NCBI GenBank assembly: GCA_946413525.1
Contig: CAMKKZ010000005.1
Span: forward strand, 104,367-168,366
Reading direction: 5' to 3'
Source: an uncultured Oribacterium sp.
GTDB taxonomy: Bacteria > Bacillota > Clostridia > Lachnospirales > Lachnospiraceae
Length of the DNA stretch: 64,000 nucleotides
This document shows, piece by piece, positions 57,839 to 64,000 of the stretch. Under the pieces are notes generated by a model, which searched no databases, was not told the DNA's origin, and saw only the letters and a program-made list of their open reading frames with translations. The first letter of the stretch is position 1. Each line of letters starts with the position of its first letter. A program made the position numbers and the translations under genes.

Positions 57839-59940
57839 AGATTATTGACGTAAAGCATCTCGCATTTGACTATACACGGAGGGACGAGGAAGGACGCGTG
57901 ATTGAAACGGTACGCGCCCTTTCTGACTTGAATGTGCAAATTGAGGAGGGGCAATTCGTTTGCGTATTGGGGCATAACGGTTCCGGAAAATCCACGTTCG
58001 CCAAGCTTCTGAACGCGCTGAACCTGCCAACGGAGGGGACGGTGCTGCTTAGCGGGATGGATACAAAAGAGCAGAAATATATCTGGGAAATCCGCAGGGA
58101 AGCCGGAATGGTCTTTCAGAATCCGGATAATCAGATTATCGCCTCGGTGGTTGAGGAGGATGTCGGGTTCGGTCCCGAGAATATTGGCGTTCCTACGAAG
58201 GAAATTTGGGAGAGGGTGGAAAGGGCGCTCGATCACGTCCATATGCTTCCTTACCGCCTTCGTTCTCCCAACCGCCTGTCGGGCGGACAGAAGCAGCGCG
58301 TCGCCATTGCCGGAACGATGGCGATGTTGCCAAAATGCATTGTTCTGGATGAGCCGACGGCCATGCTGGATCCCAGTGGTAGGGCAGAGGTAATCCAGAC
58401 CGTGCTGGAGCTTAACCGTCAGGAGGGGATTACCATTATCCTCATAACGCATTATATGGAAGAGGCCGTGGATGCTGACCGTCTGATCGTGATGGACGAT
58501 GGCAGAATCGTGATGGACGGTCCTCCAAAGGAGATATTTTCGGAACCGGAAAGGCTAAGAAAATTCCGCATTGATGTCCCCCAGGCGGCAGAGCTCGCCT
58601 GCCGGCTTCGCAGGAAGGGCGTTCCGCTGCCGGAAGGAATTCTCAAGAGGGAGGAACTGGCTGAGGCGCTGGGGCGGTATCTGCCGTCGGGAAAGGATTC
58701 GGAGAGGGGCAAGGATGCGGATATGGAGGACGCGCCCCCTCCCATGCATACCAGGGCAGAGGATCCCGTTATGAGGGTGGAGCAGCTTTCCCATGTATAC
58801 CAGCCAGGGACAGCGATGGAAAGTTACGCTCTGAAGGATCTGAGCTTCGAAATACAAAGAGGGAGCCTGACTGCCCTGATCGGTCATACCGGATCTGGAA
58901 AGTCTACCCTTGCCCAGCATTTAAATGGCCTGCTTTCCGGTACGGGAGGAAGACTGGAATGCCACTTCCGGGACGCAAAGGAAGCGCCGGAATTTCCGGC
59001 GGATCCTGAAGAGGAAGAAACGAATCGCAATTGGCTTTTTTCATGGCTCAGGCTGCCATGGCTCCATGGAAAAGATGGAAAGAAGGAAAAGGACGCAAAG
59101 CAGGATGTCAAAAAGGAGCTTCGCTTCAAGGTCGGGCTTGTTTTTCAGTATCCGGAATACCAGCTCTTCGAGGAGGACGTTCTTCAGGATGTAATGTTTG
59201 GTCCCAAAAACCAGGGATTTCCCATGGAAGAGGCAGAGGCGAGGGCCAAAGCGGCGCTCCGCATGGTGAAGCTGCCGGAGAGCCATTGGAAAAGGTCGCC
59301 GTTTGAACTTTCCGGCGGGCAGAAGCGACGCGCAGCCATTGCCGGCGTGCTTGCCATGAGGCCGGAGGTGCTTATTCTGGATGAGCCGACGGCAGGTCTG
59401 GATCCCGCGGGAAGAGATGAGCTTTTTGAAACGATTAACGACTTGCATGAATCGGAGGGAATGACCATTATCCTTATTTCCCATTCCATGGAGGATGTGG
59501 CCAGATACGCGGAACAGGTCATCGTTCTGGACCATGGGGAGCTCCGTATGTATGGGACGCCGGAGGAAGTTTTTTCAAGATACCGTGAATTGGAAAAAAT
59601 GGGGCTTTCGGCTCCGGAAATGACCTATCTTGCCCAGAGGCTGGAGGAGAAGGGCGCGCGTTTTGACGAGCTGCCTGACACTGTGGATAAGATGGAGGAG
59701 GCCATCCTTTCTATTCTGGCCAGGACGGGCGTTGCAGCCGGAGGACTGCCCCGCCCCAAAGATAGCACGTCGCATCAGGAATCGGAACGGCAGAGTATCG
59801 TTTCGGCTGGAGAGAAGGGGGAAGACAGGATCTCGGTGGGGCAGCCCCATGATTCCGGAGACGTAGTCAATGATCACCACAAGGAGCAGCGGGAGATCGC
59901 TTCGACAGGGGAGGAGGCGGAAGAATGTTCAGGGAAGTGA
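57835..59940 (+). CDS. fused ECF transporter ATPases (EcfA1-EcfA2 in one chain)
   Basis: Energises vitamin and metal uptake through ECF transporters, together with EcfT. The chain of about 700 residues holds two complete ABC domains. Domain 1 has GHNGSGKST, LSGGQKQR and CIVLDEPTAMLDP; domain 2 has GHTGSGKST, LSGGQKRR and VLILDEPTAGLDP. In most Firmicutes these are two genes. Domain 2 has a charged insert of about 45 residues before FKVGLVFQYPEYQLFEEDV, and a 60-residue polar tail follows. TTG 57835, 9 nt after GGGAG, matches family starts; ATG 57826 is possible. Confidence 0.9.
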   Translation: MKIIDVKHLAFDYTRRDEEGRVIETVRALSDLNVQIEEGQFVCVLGHNGSGKSTFAKLLNALNLPTEGTVLLSGMDTKEQKYIWEIRREAGMVFQNPDNQIIASVVEEDVGFGPENIGVPTKEIWERVERALDHVHMLPYRLRSPNRLSGGQKQRVAIAGTMAMLPKCIVLDEPTAMLDPSGRAEVIQTVLELNRQEGITIILITHYMEEAVDADRLIVMDDGRIVMDGPPKEIFSEPERLRKFRIDVPQAAELACRLRRKGVPLPEGILKREELAEALGRYLPSGKDSERGKDADMEDAPPPMHTRAEDPVMRVEQLSHVYQPGTAMESYALKDLSFEIQRGSLTALIGHTGSGKSTLAQHLNGLLSGTGGRLECHFRDAKEAPEFPADPEEEETNRNWLFSWLRLPWLHGKDGKKEKDAKQDVKKELRFKVGLVFQYPEYQLFEEDVLQDVMFGPKNQGFPMEEAEARAKAALRMVKLPESHWKRSPFELSGGQKRRAAIAGVLAMRPEVLILDEPTAGLDPAGRDELFETINDLHESEGMTIILISHSMEDVARYAEQVIVLDHGELRMYGTPEEVFSRYRELEKMGLSAPEMTYLAQRLEEKGARFDELPDTVDKMEEAILSILARTGVAAGGLPRPKDSTSHQESERQSIVSAGEKGEDRISVGQPHDSGDVVNDHHKEQREIASTGEEAEECSGK

Positions 59941-60728
59941 CCCTTGGCCAGTATTATCCGGTCGATTCCGTTATCCACCGCCTGGATCCCAGGACAAAGC
60001 TGGCAGGCACGCTGGTTTATTTGATTTCCATGTTTCTGGTCAACAGTTTTTTGGGCTATTTCCTTGGGGGGTTGGCGCTTTTCGCGATGATTCGTCTTTC
60101 AAAGGTGCCGTTCCGCTTTATGACAAGGGGCTTGAGAAGCATTTTTTTTGTACTGCTCCTGTCTGTCAGCTTCAATCTTTTCCTGACTCCGGGGGAAACC
60201 CTGATTGGAATAGCTTTCATTCGCATTACAAAGGAAGGGCTTCGGATCGCCTTGATGATGGGGGTGAGGCTTGTGCTCTTGGTTCTTGGAAGCTCCCTGA
60301 TGACGCTGACAACGACGCCAAACCAACTGACAGACGGCATGGAAAAAGCCATGTCTCCTCTCAGGAAGCTCAATGTCCCGATACATGAGATCGCGATGAT
60401 GATGTCCATAGCACTCCGCTTCATTCCCATCCTGGTGGAGGAAACCGACAAGATTATGAAGGCGCAGCAGGCCAGGGGCGCTGATTTCGAATCGGGCAGC
60501 CTGATTACCCGGGCCAGAGCCATGGTGCCGATACTTGTGCCGCTGTTTATCAGCGCTTTCCGCCGGGCCAATGATCTGGCCATGGCGATGGAAGCCAGAT
60601 GCTATCATGGAGGTGAAGGAAGGACGAAGATGAAGCCTTTGCGTTACAGGGGGACAGACCGGGCGGCTTATATTATCATGTTTGCTTATCTTGCGATCTG
60701 CCTGGGAAGCCGTTTCGTGCGCCTATGA
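59925..60728 (+). CDS. ecfT: ECF transporter transmembrane subunit EcfT
   Basis: Membrane scaffold that couples the ATPases to interchangeable substrate-binding S components. The 267 residues have about five to six helices and the two coupling motifs AQQARGADF and AMEARCYHGG (Ala-Arg-Gly/Cys type). It starts 16 nt before the end of the ATPase gene and its stop overlaps truA by 4 nt, showing tight coupling. No S component is adjacent, as expected for a group II (shared) module. Confidence 0.94.
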   Translation: MFREVTLGQYYPVDSVIHRLDPRTKLAGTLVYLISMFLVNSFLGYFLGGLALFAMIRLSKVPFRFMTRGLRSIFFVLLLSVSFNLFLTPGETLIGIAFIRITKEGLRIALMMGVRLVLLVLGSSLMTLTTTPNQLTDGMEKAMSPLRKLNVPIHEIAMMMSIALRFIPILVEETDKIMKAQQARGADFESGSLITRARAMVPILVPLFISAFRRANDLAMAMEARCYHGGEGRTKMKPLRYRGTDRAAYIIMFAYLAICLGSRFVRL

Positions 60729-61555
60729 AGAAGTGGGATATCTTTTTAAAGCCTCCTTTGTCCGCCTCTCCGTCGGAGGATCCTTCGGTGAGAAGGATCG
60801 GGTTGCGCATAGCTTATGATGGGACGGCGTACCATGGGTGGCAAATGCAGCAGGGAATTCCGACTATTGAGGGTGAGCTGATCAGGGCACTGGAAATGCT
60901 TTTGCCGGAGGAACGACCCCTTCCCATAGGGGCCAGCAGGACGGACGCAGGGGTGCATGCCCTGGGCAATGTGGCTGTTTTTGATACGGGCAGCAGGATA
61001 CCGGCGGGAAATTTCACTATGGCGCTGAACCGTTACCTCCCGTCAGATATCCGTGTCATGGAGGCGATGGAGCTTCCCGATGGCTTTCACCCCCGCTTCA
61101 CGCCCCATCGGAAGATTTATGCTTATCATGTGGATAATTCACGCATACCGAATCCAATGCACAGGCTTTACTCATATCATTTTCCTTTTGAGCTGGATGT
61201 GGAGAGGATGCAGGCAGCGGCGGACTGCCTTGTGGGGGAACACGATTTTACAAGCTTTGCCAATCCTGATTCCCAGGTCCTCGTCCATGGCGGGGATGCC
61301 GTCCGCACCATTTGGCGTCTTGAGGCCGGATGGGAGGACAGAACGGCGGGCAGGCTGCGCGTGCTGGCGGAGGGGAATGGCTTTCTGTATAATATGATAC
61401 GGATTATCGTGGGAACCCTGCTCCTGGCAGGGCGGGGCAGGCTTTCCCCTTTGGACATGCAGGATATACTTTTGGCCAGGGACAGGACAAAGGCGGGGCC
61501 GACCGTGCCGGCCAGGGGACTGTGCCTTGTAAGGCTGGATTATCAGGAAATTTGA
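60725..61555 (+). CDS. truA: tRNA pseudouridine(38-40) synthase
   Basis: Isomerises uridines 38-40 in the anticodon arm. The 276-residue product has the catalytic Asp74 in GASRTDAGVHALG, and AYDGTAYHGWQ, GNGFLYNMIRIIVGTLL. About 22 extra N-terminal residues precede the usual beginning RIGLRIAYDGT; ATG 60725 overlaps the ecfT stop. The ecfT-truA-rplM-rpsI order is the normal Firmicutes order, here interrupted by a HAD gene. Confidence 0.95.
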   Translation: MKKWDIFLKPPLSASPSEDPSVRRIGLRIAYDGTAYHGWQMQQGIPTIEGELIRALEMLLPEERPLPIGASRTDAGVHALGNVAVFDTGSRIPAGNFTMALNRYLPSDIRVMEAMELPDGFHPRFTPHRKIYAYHVDNSRIPNPMHRLYSYHFPFELDVERMQAAADCLVGEHDFTSFANPDSQVLVHGGDAVRTIWRLEAGWEDRTAGRLRVLAEGNGFLYNMIRIIVGTLLLAGRGRLSPLDMQDILLARDRTKAGPTVPARGLCLVRLDYQEI

Positions 61556-61600
61556 GATTGAACACAAGCATTTAAAGGCACTTGGCACTTGCTGTGACGT

Positions 61601-61708
61601 AAGTATGAAAAGCAAGCTTTTCATACTTCATTTGTGCCGCTGGCGCGACACAAATGGGACTCAACGCCTGCGGCATTAAGTCAAAGTATGAAAGACAAGT
61701 CTTTCATT
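61601..61708. repeat. dispersed three-hairpin repeat between truA and the HAD gene
   Basis: Perfect hairpin AAGTATGAAAAGC-AA-GCTTTTCATACTT (61601-61628), then CATTTGTG/CACAAATG around CCGCTGGCGCGA, CGCCTGCGGCATTAAG, and a third hairpin GAAAGACAAGTCTTTC. Same block order as 48862-48997; fragments at 24238 and 33810. Confidence 0.75.
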
Positions 61709-61728
61709 TTATAGATAGGAAATCGAAG

Positions 61729-62409
61729 ATGAAGGATCGGACGAAGATTAAAGGCTTTCTTTTTGATATGGATGGAACGCTTCTGGATACGGAGAGGCTG
61801 TACCATGACTGCTGGCTTAAGGTGGCCAGGGAACGCGGCTTCATCATGACAGAGGACATGATGGACCGGATGAGGGGGCTGGCCCTCCCGAAGGCAAAAA
61901 AAGTTTTCGAGGACGCAAATCCGGGAAGGGATTTCACGACGGAGCGGGAGTTTCGTATGAAAATGGTTTATGAGCATATAGACCGTTTCGGGGTTCCCAA
62001 AAAGCCGGGGCTGGACCGACTTTTTCAATGGCTGCATGAAAAGTCATATAAAATCGCGCTGGCATCCTCATCTCCGGAGAAGCAGGTTTTACGCTATATG
62101 GATTCCATAAATTACAGGGAACAGTTTGATCTGATCTGCGCTGGCGACCGGATCACGAACGGAAAGCCGGCTCCGGATATTTTTCTTTATTGTGCTGAAA
62201 AAATTGGGCTTCTTCCATCGGAATGCGCGGTGGTGGAGGATTCATTCAATGGGATAGAAGCGGGAAAGCGGGCGGGCTGCTTTGTCATTGGCATCCCGGA
62301 CCTTAACGACCTGTCCCCGGTGAGGGAGCTGATGGATGCGGAGCTTTCCGGACTGGCTGATATCATAGATTTTATGGAACAGCCGTCATTACGGACATCA
62401 TTGGCTTGA
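61729..62409 (+). CDS. HAD-family phosphatase (beta-phosphoglucomutase-like)
   Basis: Cytoplasmic haloacid-dehalogenase-fold hydrolase of 226 residues. Asp13 and Asp15 in FLFDMDGTLLDTERL are the nucleophile and acid; ALASSSPEKQ is motif 2, KPAPDIF carries the motif 3 Lys, and VVEDSFNGIEAG is motif 4. The helical cap between motifs 1 and 2 is of the phosphoglucomutase type. The substrate is probably a sugar phosphate but is not determined. ATG 61729 follows AGGAAATCGAAG. The rplM promoter overlaps its stop. Confidence 0.9.
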   Translation: MKDRTKIKGFLFDMDGTLLDTERLYHDCWLKVARERGFIMTEDMMDRMRGLALPKAKKVFEDANPGRDFTTEREFRMKMVYEHIDRFGVPKKPGLDRLFQWLHEKSYKIALASSSPEKQVLRYMDSINYREQFDLICAGDRITNGKPAPDIFLYCAEKIGLLPSECAVVEDSFNGIEAGKRAGCFVIGIPDLNDLSPVRELMDAELSGLADIIDFMEQPSLRTSLA

Positions 62410-62434
62410 CAAAGAATGATGTTTTTAGTATAGT
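62406..62434 (+). promoter_or_regulatory. promoter of rplM-rpsI
   Basis: TTGACA (62406-62411), exactly 17 bp, TATAGT (62429-62434). The -35 box contains the stop codon of the HAD gene. Confidence 0.88.
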
Positions 62435-62440
62435 GATTTG

Positions 62441-62590
62441 GCTGTCGCGGTTTTATTCCGGCAGCAGTACTTTTCAGCAGGGCTGAGCCCGGGCTACATT
62501 AAATACTGAAAAGAGCTGGGAACGCGGTTTGCTGCTTGCTGTTTACTTCTTACTGCATTCCCACCAGAGTAAGTAGCCTGCATTCAGGAG
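62441..62590 (+). promoter_or_regulatory. rplM leader, possible L13-type autoregulatory RNA
   Basis: A 150-nt leader ends AGTAGCCTGCATTCAGGAGG. Paired segments include AGTACTTTTCAG/CTGAAAAGAGCT-type and CAGGGCTGAGCCCGGGCT. Ribosomal protein L13 leaders are known in Firmicutes; I infer this class from position and do not claim a covariance-model match. Confidence 0.45.
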
Positions 62591-62596
62591 GTTGTT

Positions 62597-63025
62597 ATGA
62601 ATTCATATGTTGCGAAAGCATCCACTATTGAAAGAAAATGGTTTGTGGTGGATGCGGAGGGCAAGACATTAGGTCGTCTTGCGACAGAGGTAGCTTCCAT
62701 TCTCAGAGGAAAGAAGAAGCCTACTTACACGCCGTTCCTTGACTGTGGCGATTATGTCATAGTGGTTAACGCGTCCAAGATCAAGGTGACGGGCAGGAAG
62801 CTGGATCAGAAGGTATATCGTACGCATTCACGTTATGTCGGTTCCCTGAAGGAAACGACTTTGCGCGAAATGAAGCAGAAGAAGCCGGAGAAGGTAATTG
62901 AACACGCAGTGAAGGGTATGCTTCCGAAGGGGCCGCTGGGCAGGCAGATGTACAAAAAGTTATTCGTATATGCTGGACCAGAGCACAAGCACCAGGCGCA
63001 GAAGCCGGAAGAGCTTTCAATTTAA
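62597..63025 (+). CDS. rplM: 50S ribosomal protein L13
   Basis: Large-subunit protein of 142 residues, the normal size. It has [38 protein letters not shown] and the C-terminal [23 protein letters not shown] 62597 follows CAGGAGG. rpsI begins 14 nt after the stop. Confidence 0.98.
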   Translation: MNSYVAKASTIERKWFVVDAEGKTLGRLATEVASILRGKKKPTYTPFLDCGDYVIVVNASKIKVTGRKLDQKVYRTHSRYVGSLKETTLREMKQKKPEKVIEHAVKGMLPKGPLGRQMYKKLFVYAGPEHKHQAQKPEELSI

Positions 63026-63039
63026 GGAGGGATATCTAA

Positions 63040-63432
63040 ATGGCTGCAAATAGAAATTACGGTACGGGCAGACGGAAAAAGTCAATCGCGCGCGTTTACA
63101 TTATGCCGGGGACGGGCAAGATTACGATCAACAAGCGGGATATTGATGAGTATTTCGGTCTTGAAACATTGAAGACGATCGTGCGCCAGCCTCTGGTTCT
63201 GACGCAAAATGACGGGAAGATCGATGTGCTGGTAAATGTGCATGGCGGCGGTTATACCGGTCAGGCCGGGGCGATTCGGCATGGTATTTCCAGGGCGCTC
63301 TGTGAAATGGACGGAGATTTCCGCGGCGCCTTGAAGAAGGCCGGATTCCTGACAAGGGATCCGAGGATGAAGGAGAGGAAGAAGTACGGCCTCAAGGCCG
63401 CGAGACGCGCTCCGCAGTTCTCGAAGCGCTGA
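63040..63432 (+). CDS. rpsI: 30S ribosomal protein S9
   Basis: Small-subunit protein of 130 residues with [13 protein letters not shown] near the start and the tRNA-contacting C terminus ending [12 protein letters not shown] 63040 follows AAGGAGGGA. It forms the rplM-rpsI operon and ends with a terminator. Confidence 0.98.
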   Translation: MAANRNYGTGRRKKSIARVYIMPGTGKITINKRDIDEYFGLETLKTIVRQPLVLTQNDGKIDVLVNVHGGGYTGQAGAIRHGISRALCEMDGDFRGALKKAGFLTRDPRMKERKKYGLKAARRAPQFSKR

Positions 63433-63452
63433 TCGAGACTTCAAAATGCCAA

Positions 63453-63488
63453 AAAACCCTGGAAACCGGGCGGTTTCCGGGGTTTTTC
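63453..63488 (+). terminator. terminator after rpsI
   Basis: AAACCCTGGAAACC pairs with GGTTTCCGGGGTTT (one G-T pair) around GGGC, followed by TTCTTT. Confidence 0.85.
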
Positions 63489-63584
63489 TTTCCCCCGCAA
63501 TTTTGACGTAGTTTGACGAGGTTTGACACATTCTGTCCGAAAAAAAGTAGTTAATAATGGGGGAAAACCGAGTTTGTAGTTAAA

Positions 63585-63788
63585 AAATGCCACCTGTACG
63601 GTTGCCATCCAAAGCGATATTTTGATACGGTTTACCGTAATCAAAATATCGCTTTGGATGAGCAACCTACCCCTAAATGAGCAAAACGATTTGCGAAGCA
63701 AATCTTTAAGCACGCGAAGCGGGCGGTTTTGCGAATTTAGGGGTATTCAGAATGGCCTTTAGGCCATTCAACCGTACAGGTGGAATTT
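63585..63788. mobile_element. cloverleaf-like MITE candidate downstream of rpsI
   Basis: Terminal inverted repeats CCACCTGTACGGTTG (63590-63604) and its perfect complement (63769-63783), extended outward by AAAT/ATTT with one mismatch. Between them lie three independent stems: a 20-bp perfect stem ATCCAAAGCGATATTTTGAT (63607-63626 with 63640-63659); TACCCCTAAAT (63668-63678 with 63735-63745) enclosing GCAAAAC/GTTTTGC and GATTTGC-GAA-GCAAATC; and GAATGGCC-TTTA-GGCCATTC (63750-63769). No target duplication was seen. No gene is supported inside. Confidence 0.75.
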
Positions 63789-63836
63789 ATTAGAATAACG
63801 TAAAAGTTTTGACCATGTGCTTTTGCAATTTGCTGC

Positions 63837-63865
63837 TTGACATACGATAAGTCCCGATATATAAT
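63837..63865 (+). promoter_or_regulatory. perfect consensus sigma-A promoter
   Basis: TTGACA (63837-63842), exactly 17 bp, TATAAT (63860-63865): both hexamers match consensus. Confidence 0.88.
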
Positions 63866-63871
63866 GTCTCG

Positions 63872-63927
63872 CGTAAAGGCAAGGGCGTCTTTGAGTGATT
63901 TAACTCGAAGACGCCCTTTTCTTTTTT
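63872..63927 (+). ncRNA. short transcript: candidate small RNA or attenuated leader
   Basis: Starting about 7 nt after the consensus promoter, the transcript would be only about 55 nt. It ends in an intrinsic terminator with an 11-bp stem AAGGGCGTCTT/AAGACGCCCTT, extended by TGAGT/ACTCG pairing, and a TTCTTTTTT tract (63881-63927). A second similar block (AAAGGCAAAGGCGTCTTTTG) begins at about 63968 and runs off the window. It could be a small RNA or an attenuator for an unseen downstream gene. Confidence 0.55.
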
Positions 63928-64000
63928 CCGGCGGGAAAAGGGCGCATCGAATTGAATACGGATAAAAAGGCAAAGGCGTCTTTTGTGTTCACACGAAAGG

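Noticed and set aside
63737..63973. 78-codon minus-strand frame at the right edge
   Set aside because: Includes an arm of the cloverleaf element and the terminator; TTG start without ribosome site, no family.

Overview
The window looks like chromosome from a low-to-mid GC Gram-positive anaerobe of the Clostridia, most likely a Lachnospiraceae relative. This rests on AAGGAGG-type ribosome binding sites with occasional TTG and GTG starts, rny, a PrsW-family protease, an ECF transporter locus next to truA-rplM-rpsI, three proteins with choline-binding-type cell-wall repeats, an anaerobic NrdG activase, a 2[4Fe-4S] ferredoxin, and a DUF1703-type AAA ATPase. The genus cannot be named from sequence alone. 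No tRNA, rRNA, CRISPR array or replication origin was seen.

Layout. 1-9.8 kb holds the 5' part of glpK (minus strand), recA, recX, a YwaF-like membrane protein, trxA, trxB, prsW and rny. 9.9-14.6 kb holds sbcD-sbcC and, convergently, hup. 14.8-18.6 kb holds a secreted protein with cell-wall repeats and an HExxH motif, an MBL-fold hydrolase, and a divergent GAF-GGDEF protein. 18.7-25.2 kb is one operon: an NRAMP-related transporter, pxpB, pxpC, a biotin carrier protein, a biotin carboxylase and pxpA (5-oxoproline use). 25.4-42.8 kb starts with an arginase-fold protein and continues with a surface-glycan locus. That locus has a TPP enzyme, SDR, C-methyltransferase and zinc alcohol dehydrogenase (probable donor-sugar modification), two glycosyltransferases, a polyprenyl-phosphate sugar transferase, an LCP ligase and an O-antigen ligase-like polymerase.

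43-48.5 kb is a rearranged patch. A strongly promoted cell-wall repeat protein is followed by a small lipoprotein, an AAA/PD-(D/E)XK gene, a fragment of a second such gene, a truncated inverted copy of the lipoprotein, and an internally deleted tyrosine integrase. 48.5-56 kb has a CsoR-like copper sensor, the ferredoxin with a long structured leader, tex, an OppA-like lipoprotein with a very long acidic linker, and nrdG. 56.4-63.4 kb has a third cell-wall repeat protein, a single-chain fusion of the two ECF ATPases, ecfT, truA, a HAD phosphatase and rplM-rpsI.

The most striking non-coding content is the density of structured intergenic repeats. They include an IS66-type MITE with intact terminal repeats and an 8-bp target duplication, and composite multi-hairpin repeats that begin exactly at the TAG stops of recA and trxB and show compensatory stem changes. 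A roughly 75-nt repeat abuts ribosome binding sites, a cloverleaf-like element follows rpsI, and a consensus promoter fires straight into an intrinsic terminator at the right edge (possible small RNA).
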